From: an uncultured Eubacteriales bacterium | GTDB lineage: Bacteria; Bacillota; Clostridia; Christensenellales; UBA1242 | DNA length: 7,844 nucleotides | Assembly (NCBI GenBank): GCA_900556185.1 | Contig: USNN01000044.1 | Coordinates: 1 to 7,844 of the forward strand | Reading direction: 5' to 3' | Part shown: positions 1 through 6,539 of the stretch, in pieces | How positions within the stretch are numbered: the first letter of the stretch is position 1 | How the letters are laid out: each line of letters opens with the position of its first letter | Notes under the pieces: model-generated | The model's input: only the letters and a program-made list of their open reading frames with translations | The model's database searches: none | What the model was told of the DNA's origin: nothing | Program-made: the position numbers and the translations under genes

Positions 1-722
1 GCATCCCCCTTAAATGGCGCTATATATTCACTTTCAGCTTGACAAATATTGCCCCACATTGACAAAGTCTTTTCAGGCGTCACGCCTCTGCGGCTCATAT
101 CCCTTACCATTCGCCTTACAAGCCTAAAATTCTGCCCGTCTATGGACAGACTTTCATTACGGAATCCGGTGAACATATCAACATAAACCTTAGCATAATT
201 TTTTATCCCAAGGCGCTCAATTAAAATTGGGTTTAAAACGTGGATGCCCTCTAAAATGATTATCGTATTTTTTTTAATTTGATATTTTATTTTATTCGGA
301 TAATTGATTCCCGAAACAAAATCGTGCTTAGGAAACATCGCCACGCCATTTTTTAAAAGCCTTGCGAAGCATTTTTCAATCAAATCAAGGTTAACAACAT
401 CAATTGAATCAAAATCAACTGAGCCATCAGGCAAAACTTTTCTGTCACACCAGCTTTTGAAAAAATTATCCATCTCAACGTGACAAACATCTCTGCCTTT
501 TTGAGTTAAAATATCTTTAAGCAAAAGTGCCGAGGTTGTTTTTCCTGCACAACTTGGCCCCGCAACAAGCACAAGTTTAACTCCGCCCTTGCGCTCTAAT
601 ATTGAGTTAACAAGCTCAAACAATTGCCCGCGGTACCTGCTTTCAGCATCACGAATTACCTTTAATTGGTCTTTTTTTATCTCTCGGTTGACCTCTTTTA
701 AGCTTACAAAATCTTTTGCCAT
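1..722 (-). CDS. Uridine/nucleoside kinase, P-loop (C-terminus outside window)
   Basis: This frame is open from an ATG at 722 to the window edge and gives 240 residues. A GGAG lies 8 nt before the ATG, which fixes the start. The Walker A loop is GPSCAGKT at residues 55-62. It is followed by a probable substrate-binding MDNFF at 84-88, a Walker-B-like strand ending in LEGIHVLNP at 157-165, and an arginine-rich RLVRRMVRD segment near 200-208, the region that covers ATP in uridine kinases. The order and wording match the kinase half of clostridial nucleoside kinases in the phosphoribulokinase/uridine kinase family, which phosphorylate uridine or cytidine to the monophosphate for pyrimidine salvage in the cytoplasm. 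Only about 50 residues precede the P-loop, so the large N-terminal TGS and synthetase-like domains of the long family members are absent. By eye the GC content is higher than in the aminoacyl-tRNA synthetase genes on the right. The nucleoside specificity cannot be read from the sequence. Confidence 0.85.
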   Translation of the reverse strand, partial: MAKDFVSLKEVNREIKKDQLKVIRDAESRYRGQLFELVNSILERKGGVKLVLVAGPSCAGKTTSALLLKDILTQKGRDVCHVEMDNFFKSWCDRKVLPDGSVDFDSIDVVNLDLIEKCFARLLKNGVAMFPKHDFVSGINYPNKIKYQIKKNTIIILEGIHVLNPILIERLGIKNYAKVYVDMFTGFRNESLSIDGQNFRLVRRMVRDMSRRGVTPEKTLSMWGNICQAESEYIAPFKGD

Positions 723-827
723 ACATTCTCCATTTCTTGTTTTTTTAGCCGTTTTTTTGCTTGAAATTGCATTTTTATTACATTTTTACGTTGTTTTTTA
801 TAAAACTTATTGCGATTTTGCGTTTTT

Positions 828-906
828 TATGTAATTTGATTAAACTTATTGGTCAAATTATATAATTTTACGCAATTTTTTATATTTATTGCATACTTTA
901 TGCCAA
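828..906 (-). promoter_or_regulatory. Candidate sigma-A promoters for the nucleoside kinase
   Basis: Reading leftward there are two sigma-A-like pairs. The first is TTGGCA (906-901), a 16-nt spacer, then TATAAA (884-879). The second is TTGACC (856-851), a 17-nt spacer, then TACATA (833-828). Both lie 100-190 nt upstream of the kinase ATG, which leaves an AT-rich leader with no obvious riboswitch fold. In DNA this AT-rich chance matches are common, so either may be spurious. Confidence 0.35.
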
Positions 907-968
907 AATTTCAACAACAATTAATAAAACCACATAAATAAAATATTGCGCATGTATTTAATTAATTC

Positions 969-994
969 TTGCGCAAATTTAAAACCGCGGTTTT
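969..994. repeat. Two adjacent perfect palindromes
   Basis: The 8-bp palindrome TTGCGCAA (969-976) is followed after 4 nt by the 14-bp perfect palindrome AAAACCGCGGTTTT (981-994). A further TTGCGCA lies at 946-952. They are the most GC-rich spots in a very AT-rich gap between the tRNA terminator and the kinase promoter candidates. The absence of a loop suggests protein-binding operators rather than RNA hairpins, although the longer one could be a weak bidirectional terminator. Confidence 0.5.
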
Positions 995-1030
995 CACAAC
1001 TCTAAATTTACAAAAATTAATAAATCAAAC

Positions 1031-1066
1031 AAAAAAGGCTTTCACATTATTCTATGCTAAAGCCTT
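1031..1066 (-). terminator. Intrinsic terminator of the tRNA-Arg unit
   Basis: In the minus-strand direction a perfect 8-bp stem AAGGCTTT/AAAGCCTT (1066-1059 with 1042-1035) with a 16-nt loop runs directly into a short U-tract. It starts 3 nt after the encoded CCA end of the tRNA, which is the expected place for the end of a single-tRNA transcript. Confidence 0.8.
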
Positions 1067-1069
1067 ATT

Positions 1070-1146
<77 letters not shown>

Positions 1147-1157
1147 AAAACACATTT

Positions 1158-1186
1158 ATTTTAACACAAAATTTCGATTATTACAA
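1158..1186 (-). promoter_or_regulatory. Promoter of tRNA-Arg
   Basis: Reading leftward, TTGTAA (1186-1181), a 17-nt spacer and TAAAAT (1163-1158) form a good sigma-A promoter. The -10 box ends 11 nt before the first tRNA base, so transcription would start a few nucleotides upstream of the mature 5' end. Position, spacing and the matching terminator downstream make this the best supported promoter in the window. Confidence 0.7.
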
Positions 1187-1422
1187 CTAGTTTATGTGTT
1201 AAAATTGATTTGATTTTAGATAAATTTGTTTTGCACCATATGGTTTAAAAACATATTAAATATTTTTTAATTTTGTTTTTGATATTTTTTAAAAACATAT
1301 TTTTAAATTATTTAACACATATTAAACACCAACAATTTTTTGTTAAAAACCCATTATTTCTGTTAATTTACGCATTAATTTTAAAATTGTCAAAATTTCG
1401 CCCAAACGTATGTATTTAATGG
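1187..1422. other. AT-rich spacer between divergent units
   Basis: No gene is visible here. It lies between the back of the tRNA promoter and the rightward promoter of the small protein gene. It contains the palindrome ACCATATGGT (1235-1244), a 14-bp direct repeat TTTAAAAACATATT (1244-1257 and 1288-1301), and a third ACATATT at 1317-1323. The three ACATATT copies start 44 and 22 nt apart. Confidence 0.5.
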
Positions 1423-1452
1423 TTGACAAATGGTTTATGAGTGTACTATCAT
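1423..1452 (+). promoter_or_regulatory. Promoter of the mTERF-like small protein gene
   Basis: A consensus TTGACA (1423-1428) is followed after 18 nt by TATCAT (1447-1452). It sits 34 nt before the ATG, giving a short leader that carries the GGAGG. TACTAT at 1444 is an alternative -10 box but would leave a 15-nt spacer. Confidence 0.6.
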
Positions 1453-1485
1453 TAAAGTATTGAACAAAAATTGGAGGTTTTGTTG

Positions 1486-1770
1486 ATGAGTGATATACTA
1501 GCTGCATTTTTTGCGTTTATTGGATTAACCCCATTACAAATAGAAAGATTTAGGTGGGAGTTCCCTAAAATTGATGTAATTACCGAAAGAAATATTATGT
1601 ATTGCATTTCAATTTTAGTTACATTGGGTTTCCCTAAAGAGCAATTACCAAAGTTAATTGTAATGAACCCATATTTTATGTTTAGTGACCCAGACGAATT
1701 AAGAATTAAGTTATATTCTATTGACGGCGACCTTGGTGAAGTTTTGGATGACAATCCGTTTTTAATTTAA
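1486..1770 (+). CDS. Small protein with mTERF-like helical repeats
   Basis: This is a 94-residue protein. The ATG at 1486 is chosen because GGAGG (1473-1477) lies 8 nt upstream; an in-frame TTG at 1471 would overlap that ribosome binding site. There is no signal peptide; the N-terminal hydrophobic stretch (residues 4-13) is short and looks like a helix. The centre, a leucine-rich helix then LGFPKEQLPKL and NPYFMF (47-66), follows the mTERF repeat pattern of a helix, a second helix, then a proline-containing turn. Similar endings occur at FPKIDVI (26-32) and at NPFLI (90-94), giving a period of about 30-35 residues. mTERF repeats form a nucleic-acid-binding superhelix in organelle transcription and translation factors; a function in this bacterium is unknown. 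It has its own promoter and converges on the DUF11 gene, so it is a monocistronic unit. The family call is by motif reading only. Confidence 0.7.
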   Translation: MSDILAAFFAFIGLTPLQIERFRWEFPKIDVITERNIMYCISILVTLGFPKEQLPKLIVMNPYFMFSDPDELRIKLYSIDGDLGEVLDDNPFLI

Positions 1771-2025
1771 CTATTGGTTAAAATAAATATATTTGTGTTT
1801 TTAACGCGTACTACCCTATTTTTATTGATAATTTAATTAAATTTAACAATTAAATATATGGCTATTTTTTGTTTTTATTTTTTATTGATATATCTCTCAT
1901 TTTTGATTAATATCTATCTTAAATTTACACTCCAATTGTATAACTTATTAAAATATTTTACTATTCACACCAAACTCATACTTTTTTAAATATTTTATTA
2001 CACATCGCATTAATATTTTGCATAC
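1771..2025. other. AT-rich 3' spacer with no gene seen
   Basis: The stretch between the end of the small protein gene and the shared terminator is extremely AT-rich. I see no frame with a ribosome binding site. TTTTTATTGATA occurs twice (around 1818 and 1880), and a weak GTTAAAA/TTTTAAC pairing lies just after the stop codon. Neither is convincing as a functional element. Confidence 0.5.
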
Positions 2026-2056
2026 AAAAAGACACCCAATAATGAGTGTCTTTTTT
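2026..2056. terminator. Bidirectional intrinsic terminator between convergent genes
   Basis: A perfect 10-bp stem AAAAAGACAC (2026-2035) with GTGTCTTTTT (2046-2055) encloses a 10-nt loop. It is followed by T6 on the plus strand and, read the other way, T5 on the minus strand. It begins 8 nt after the stop of the leftward DUF11 gene and can also end transcripts of the rightward small gene that stops at 1770. Confidence 0.85.
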
Positions 2057-2063
2057 AATTTTA

Positions 2064-2924
2064 TTAACTATTTATCTGACCAGTTATTACAACTGTTGTA
2101 ACTCCATTACCATCTGAGTATGCAGGCACATCAATAGGCTTAGATACATTAGTTGGTAATGTAAGCGTATTACTTGAAGACTCAAGCGAGTAATCTGAGC
2201 TATCAAATGTGGTAACTGTATCACCCGTTGTGGAAGTAATTGACGAAATAACGAAGCCACTAGGTAACACGTCGGTAATTATGACGCCTGTTGCTGGTAG
2301 GTTTCCGCTATTTTCTAGTCTTAGCGTGTAACTGAATGGTACGCCCTCGGTAATTTCTTCACTGCTAACTGTTTTTGTTAAAACAACTTGAGCGTATTCA
2401 TCTCTTGGAACTGTTACTGTTGGGTTTGGTGTAACTTGAATAACTGTTCCGCTTGCACTACCTTCATTGGCTGAAATTGTAACTGTATTAACTATTTCTG
2501 AAACACTTTCTACTACAGACCCAGCCACTCTAGCAATAAAGATTATTATTGCCGATTCACCGGCATTTAGTGGTGCCGTTAGATTAAACACTAGTGGCAC
2601 ACTCGTTATTGGCGTTATTGACGTAATTGTGTCGTTATATGAAAGCATTGCACTTCCTGCCACATAGCTTAGTGGTGCTAGAGTCCCGCCTCTGTCATCT
2701 GTAATTGTAATATTATATAATGGAGATGTTCCATTGTTTGTAACTTTAACGTAAAAAGTTAAGTTATCTCCTGGTCTAAAAGCGGTATTTAGCGTCCCCT
2801 TTTCACCTTGAATTGAATATTGGTCTAACAAACTAGCAGTTGCAACATTACTAGTAGTGTTATCTGATTGACCTCTGCCATAGCTATAGGTTGCGCTTGC
2901 GGAATTATTAATTTGCGTTGGCAT
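2064..2924 (-). CDS. DUF11-repeat beta-sandwich protein without signal peptide
   Basis: The protein has 286 residues. The ATG is set by AAGGAG 6 nt upstream. Two Ig-like repeats of the DUF11 type are visible: about 35-155 (FRPGDNLTFYVKVTNNGTSPLYN, ITDDRGG, then NTVTISANEG) and about 178-286 (VVLTKTVSSEEITEGVPFSY, NSGNLPATGVIITDVLPSGF). The composition is surface-like: rich in Ser, Thr, Val and Asn, with no Cys, His or Trp. There is no signal peptide, no transmembrane helix and no LPXTG, so export by Sec or sortase is not indicated. Residues 4-32 resemble the terminal strands of a DUF11 repeat, while the second repeat stops before those strands. The predicted mass is about 29-30 kDa. It has its own upstream region after the gltX terminator. 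Its role is unknown; a spore- or cell-surface structural subunit is the most attractive guess. Confidence 0.82.
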   Translation of the reverse strand: MPTQINNSASATYSYGRGQSDNTTSNVATASLLDQYSIQGEKGTLNTAFRPGDNLTFYVKVTNNGTSPLYNITITDDRGGTLAPLSYVAGSAMLSYNDTITSITPITSVPLVFNLTAPLNAGESAIIIFIARVAGSVVESVSEIVNTVTISANEGSASGTVIQVTPNPTVTVPRDEYAQVVLTKTVSSEEITEGVPFSYTLRLENSGNLPATGVIITDVLPSGFVISSITSTTGDTVTTFDSSDYSLESSSNTLTLPTNVSKPIDVPAYSDGNGVTTVVITGQINS

Positions 2925-2946
2925 AAGTATCTCCTTAATTGAATTT

Positions 2947-2998
2947 TAGCGATAATTATCACTACTACATAATATTCAAAAATAATTTTATTGTTTAA
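2947..2998 (-). promoter_or_regulatory. Candidate promoter and overlapping operator of the DUF11 gene
   Basis: Reading leftward, TTAAAC (2998-2993), an 18-nt spacer and TATTAT (2974-2969) form a weak sigma-A-like promoter. Immediately downstream, around the expected start point, is an 18-bp inverted repeat (2947-2964) with a perfect GATAATTATC core and TAG/CTA outer arms, 16 of 18 positions symmetric. This is a typical repressor-operator placement. No sporulation-sigma -10 motif of the CATA type is visible. Confidence 0.35.
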
Positions 2999-3040
2999 AA
3001 GTCCGATTGAAAATAGCAACATACTATTATTCAATCGGAC
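2997..3040 (-). terminator. Strong terminator of the leuS-tyrS-HD-gltX operon
   Basis: A perfect 10-bp stem GTCCGATTGA/TCAATCGGAC (3040-3031 with 3010-3001) extends further through AATAATAG/CTATTT with one bulge and is followed by UUUU. It begins 9 nt after the gltX stop and separates the synthetase operon from the DUF11 gene. Confidence 0.88.
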
Positions 3041-3049
3041 CTGTATCTT

Positions 3050-4717
3050 TTATAATTTATTTATAGCGTCATTTAATCTTGACTTTACTCTAGATTCGCC
3101 AAGCAAGTTTATAATTGCATAAAGGTCTGGGGTTTGAAATTTCCCAGTTAATGCAACTCTTATTATTGTGCTAAAGTCTGCAATACTACCAACAAAATTT
3201 TCTGGATTTGCCTTATACGCCTTCATATCGGTTGCAAAACCAATATTTCCTGCAACCTCTTTCATTCTTGAAAACCACTCGTCTTTTGTATCGTTTACAT
3301 TAAATTCTTTTGCGTATGCACTTAATGCTTCTTTTATTTTAGATTTGCTTATCTTTTCATTATCAAAAGGATATTCATTTTTGTATGTTTCATCAAACAT
3401 ATATGAATAGAAATCTATTACTTCACCAAAGGTTGTTATATCTTTTCTTGGTCTTTTTTCATTTTTATCCATACCAAAAACAGATATTGCATAATCTTTG
3501 TGTTTTATTAGAAGTTCTACGTATTGTGGTGCAAATTGTTTTGCCCAAGTTAGCGTGCTATTATACACTTCTTCCCCAGACATTTTAGATACGACATTTT
3601 TAGAGATGTTATCTATTTTAGCAGTATCAAACAACGCCCCACTTTTACTCATATTGCTTATACTTAATTTATAATCTGTTAATGGAGTATTTGGGTTTTG
3701 TGCTCTCCATGGCTCGAAATTACTATTGATTAGATTTAACAAGTATTCAACAATTGCTTCTTGTGGGTAACCCTTTTCATGAAACCACATACAGTTTGCC
3801 CAAGGGTCTTTTCTTTTAGATATTTTTCTTGCGTTGCCGGTATCTTTATCTATTACATTAATTGTTGGTGTGTGCAAATATTTTGGATGTGGTTTGCCGA
3901 TATACTCAAACAATTGAACATGCAATGGAGCAGATGGGAACCAACTTTCATCTCTTATAACTGTTGTAGTGTGCATCAATGTATCGTCTACAAGGTGCGC
4001 TAGGTGATAAACGGCTAACCCATCACTTTTTAACAATACGTAGTCGTTATAGTTAACAGGAAGCAAGGTTTCACCAAGACGCAAGTCTTTAAACTTAAAC
4101 TTACGTTGCCCGTCACCATTCGCTTTAACTCTAATTGTAAAGGTTTTTCCTTCTTTTAGGTTTTGCTTTACTTCATCTAAACTTAAATCACGACATTTTG
4201 CCCATTTGCCATAATAGCCAAGTGGCAAGCCTTCACGAATCTGTTCTTCTTTGCTAGACTTATCTTCTTCGGTGCAGAAACATGGATATGCTAAACCTTT
4301 AGAAACTAAATATTTTGCAAATGCTTGATAAATCTCTTTTCTTTTACTTTGAGTGTATGGACCGTATGCACCTTTTTCTTCGGTTTCACTAATAAAACCT
4401 TCATCTGGGTAAATTCCAAAACCATTTAGTGCAGGAATAAATATATCTGCAGCACCTTTAACTTCTCTTTTACTATCGGTATCTTCGTTTCTTAAATAAA
4501 ATATACCATTTGTGCCATGAGCCACATAACTATTAATTAATGATTGATAAACCCCACCAATGTGCATATATCCAGTTGGGCTTGGAGCAAACCTTGTAAC
4601 TTCCGCTCCCTCGCTTAGGTTTCTATCTGGATACATTTTATAATAATCTTCAGGGGTTTTATGTATGTTAGGAAATAACAATTCTGCCATTTCTTGATAT
4701 TCGCTTAATGTTGGCAT
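3050..4717 (-). CDS. gltX: Glutamyl-tRNA synthetase (class I)
   Basis: This 555-residue cytoplasmic enzyme charges tRNA-Glu with glutamate. The class I signatures are present: RFAPSPTGYMHIGG (42-55, the HIGH-type box), the NEDTDSKR loop (77-84) that contacts glutamate, and KISKR (298-302, the KMSKS-type box). A CxC pair (146, 148) and C175 mark the zinc-binding region, although the usual final His of the E. coli motif is Asp here. The first 38 residues before the catalytic domain and the total length (about 480 is usual) match the longer clostridial GluRS form, which has the same FPNI..T..DYY..YP.RNL lead-in. AAGGAG lies 6 nt before the ATG, overlapping the end of the HD gene, so translation is probably coupled. 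It is the last gene of the operon. I cannot tell from the sequence whether it also charges tRNA-Gln for transamidation. Confidence 0.95.
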   Translation of the reverse strand: MPTLSEYQEMAELLFPNIHKTPEDYYKMYPDRNLSEGAEVTRFAPSPTGYMHIGGVYQSLINSYVAHGTNGIFYLRNEDTDSKREVKGAADIFIPALNGFGIYPDEGFISETEEKGAYGPYTQSKRKEIYQAFAKYLVSKGLAYPCFCTEEDKSSKEEQIREGLPLGYYGKWAKCRDLSLDEVKQNLKEGKTFTIRVKANGDGQRKFKFKDLRLGETLLPVNYNDYVLLKSDGLAVYHLAHLVDDTLMHTTTVIRDESWFPSAPLHVQLFEYIGKPHPKYLHTPTINVIDKDTGNARKISKRKDPWANCMWFHEKGYPQEAIVEYLLNLINSNFEPWRAQNPNTPLTDYKLSISNMSKSGALFDTAKIDNISKNVVSKMSGEEVYNSTLTWAKQFAPQYVELLIKHKDYAISVFGMDKNEKRPRKDITTFGEVIDFYSYMFDETYKNEYPFDNEKISKSKIKEALSAYAKEFNVNDTKDEWFSRMKEVAGNIGFATDMKAYKANPENFVGSIADFSTIIRVALTGKFQTPDLYAIINLLGESRVKSRLNDAINKL

Positions 4718-4720
4718 AAC

Positions 4721-5332
4721 CTACTCCTTATCTTCTTTTTTGTATTTTAGTAAACTATTTTCGTCTATATAAGTTGCAACTATATCAGACACATGAAGCC
4801 ACAACGCAAGTGGGTACCTTCTATACGCTTCACTTAATGCAAAACCAGTGGAACCACCAACTCTTGCATCAAACCCACCCATATGCCAATTTATTGCAAT
4901 TGCTTCTTCTCTTGTTAAACGAATAAAGCCGTTAATTATATACACCGACTTTTCACCATGACCATAAGGCAACTTTTCGTCTACAGTGTAAAATGGTTTA
5001 GATACCCATTGTCCATCTTCCTTTACATTTCTAGACGACACTGCGTAATACTCAATCTTGCACAAATCATGAAAAAGTCCACAGATTGCTATGGTTTCTT
5101 CGCTTATTGTTTCAAAATCGCCATATTCGTTGTATATATTTTCGTGCAATCTGTTGTACACATTTAAACTGTGTTCAGCCAATCCGCCTTCGTAATCACA
5201 ATGAAATTTTGTGCTAGCAGGTGCCGTGAAAAAATCTGTCTTTTCTAGGTAATCTAACAAATTTTCTATACCTTCTCTGTGGATATTTTCACGAGCAACC
5301 GCTAAAAACTCTTTTTTAATATCTTCTTTCAT
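4721..5332 (-). CDS. HD-domain metal-dependent phosphohydrolase
   Basis: The protein has 203 residues from the ATG at 5332. An AGGTG precedes this ATG, overlapping the tyrS stop. An in-frame GTG at 5338 would start right at the tyrS stop but has no ribosome binding site of its own. The HD metal ligands are all in order: H54 (AEHS), H88-D89 (GLFHDLCK), H125 (GHGEKS), H150 (NWHMGG) and D183 (HVSDIVATY). The pattern resembles the stand-alone HD hydrolases of clostridia and the catalytic domain of YhaM-type exoribonucleases. It lacks an added OB or response-regulator domain. The substrate is unknown; nucleotides or RNA ends are plausible given the fold. It sits 3 nt upstream of gltX and abuts tyrS, so it is co-transcribed and probably coupled with both. 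Confidence 0.85.
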   Translation of the reverse strand: MKEDIKKEFLAVARENIHREGIENLLDYLEKTDFFTAPASTKFHCDYEGGLAEHSLNVYNRLHENIYNEYGDFETISEETIAICGLFHDLCKIEYYAVSSRNVKEDGQWVSKPFYTVDEKLPYGHGEKSVYIINGFIRLTREEAIAINWHMGGFDARVGGSTGFALSEAYRRYPLALWLHVSDIVATYIDENSLLKYKKEDKE

Positions 5333-5338
5333 ATACAC

Positions 5339-6526
5339 CTATTTAACAATAAATTTAGCAAAGTTTGCCTTGCCTTTAGAAATAACCAAATCATCGGTTA
5401 TTTCAACTGGAGTTAGTGCGTCTGTTACAACAACCCCATTAATTTTAACACCTTTATTTTGTATTAATTTTCTAGCATTAGAACTAGAATCTGCAAATTT
5501 TGCATATAAAAGCATATTAACTGGGCTAATTGCCTTTTCTGTAACAACCACAGTTTTTACATCTTGTGGAACAGCACCACTTGCAACTGTATTATATCTT
5601 TCTTCTGCTTCTTTTGCCTTTTCTGCACCGTGATACATTGTAACTATGGTTTTAGCATATAAAAAGTGTGCTTTTCTTATATCACTAGCAAGCAAATCTG
5701 CATATTCACTAGGTTTCAAGTCGGTAGTTAACTTAAAATATTGCCCCATTAGGTTATCTGGCACCTTCATACATCTTTCAAAAGTTTTGCCTGGGTCTTC
5801 GTCTATACCAATGTAGTTATCTAAGGACTTACTCATTTTATTAACGCCGTCTAAACCTGGTAGTAGTGGGAATGTTATTACCACTTGTTGCCTTTGCCCG
5901 TAGTCTTTTTGTAGTTCTCTGCCTACAAGCACGTTAAATGTTTGGTCAGTGCCACCAATTTCGACGTCTGCGTGCATAGCAACACTATCATAACCTTGCA
6001 TTAATGGATAAAACAACTCATGTATTCCAATAGGAACATTATCTCTATATCTTAACGCAAAGTCATCACGCTCTAATAATCTTGCAAGTGTGTATTTGCC
6101 ACCAAGTTCCAAAACATCTTTAAAACTCATTTTGCTTAGCCATTCGCTGTTAAATTGAACCTTGGCTTTGGTTATATCCAATACTTTGCCTACTTGCTTA
6201 TAATAAGTTTCGCTATTTCGTCTAGTTTCTTCAAATGTTAGGGCTGGTCTTGTTTTGCTTCTGCCACTTGGGTCGCCAATCATAGCAGTAAAGTCGCCAA
6301 TTAAGAATATTACATTATGCCCAAGGTCTTGGAATTTCTTTAACATTCTTAATGGAACAGTGTGACCCAAATGCAAGTCTGGTCTAGATGGGTCAGCACC
6401 GAATTTAATTGTTAACGTTTCGCCATTATACATTCTTTCTTTTAGGTCATCAAGTCCATATATATCAACGGCTGTTCTTTGTAATTCATCAATAAATTCG
6501 TCTATTTTCTTCTTATCTACTTTCAT
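5339..6526 (-). CDS. tyrS: Tyrosyl-tRNA synthetase (class I)
   Basis: The protein has 395 residues from the ATG at 6526, which has GGAG 6-8 nt upstream; an in-frame TTG at 6547 would precede that ribosome binding site and overlap leuS. The catalytic domain carries FGADPSRPDLHLGH (42-55, HIGH-type), GDFTAMIGDPSGRSKTRP (77-94), the tyrosine-site region around YPLMQGYDSVAMHADVEIGGTDQ (173-195) and a canonical KMSKS (230-234). The last 60 residues (about 335-395, containing SSNARKLIQNKGVKING) form an S4 RNA-binding domain that grips tRNA-Tyr. HLGH and the overall length place it in the TyrZ-like subgroup rather than the B. subtilis TyrS form. It lies 13 nt after leuS and directly before the HD gene, whose start overlaps the tyrS stop region. 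Confidence 0.95.
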   Translation of the reverse strand: MKVDKKKIDEFIDELQRTAVDIYGLDDLKERMYNGETLTIKFGADPSRPDLHLGHTVPLRMLKKFQDLGHNVIFLIGDFTAMIGDPSGRSKTRPALTFEETRRNSETYYKQVGKVLDITKAKVQFNSEWLSKMSFKDVLELGGKYTLARLLERDDFALRYRDNVPIGIHELFYPLMQGYDSVAMHADVEIGGTDQTFNVLVGRELQKDYGQRQQVVITFPLLPGLDGVNKMSKSLDNYIGIDEDPGKTFERCMKVPDNLMGQYFKLTTDLKPSEYADLLASDIRKAHFLYAKTIVTMYHGAEKAKEAEERYNTVASGAVPQDVKTVVVTEKAISPVNMLLYAKFADSSSNARKLIQNKGVKINGVVVTDALTPVEITDDLVISKGKANFAKFIVK

Positions 6527-6539
6527 TATTCTCTCCGTT

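Larger units (their letters stand above)
723..1030. other. Intergenic region with no gene seen
   Basis: This roughly 300-nt AT-rich stretch separates the kinase start from the tRNA terminator. I find no reading frame with a ribosome binding site in it. It holds the kinase ribosome binding site, two promoter candidates, the paired palindromes, and repeated TTGCG words (near 811, 819, 946 and 969, plus an inverted copy near 871). Confidence 0.6.

Noticed and set aside
1452..1754. A 100-codon minus-strand frame opposite the mTERF-like gene
   Set aside because: It is antisense to a gene with a clear promoter, GGAGG and repeat pattern, and has no start signals of its own.
2951..2960. GATAATTATC as a Fur box
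   Set aside because: It resembles Fur half-sites, but the two arms abut without the central base and the 19-bp consensus is not met.
2825..3034. A 69-codon minus-strand frame with a hydrophobic N-terminus overlapping the start of the DUF11 gene
   Set aside because: It begins inside the gltX terminator hairpin, has no ribosome binding site and overlaps a well-supported gene in another frame.
3050..4717. HIGG instead of HIGH in glutamyl-tRNA synthetase as a defect
   Set aside because: The last position of this box commonly varies in GluRS, and the rest of the active site is intact.
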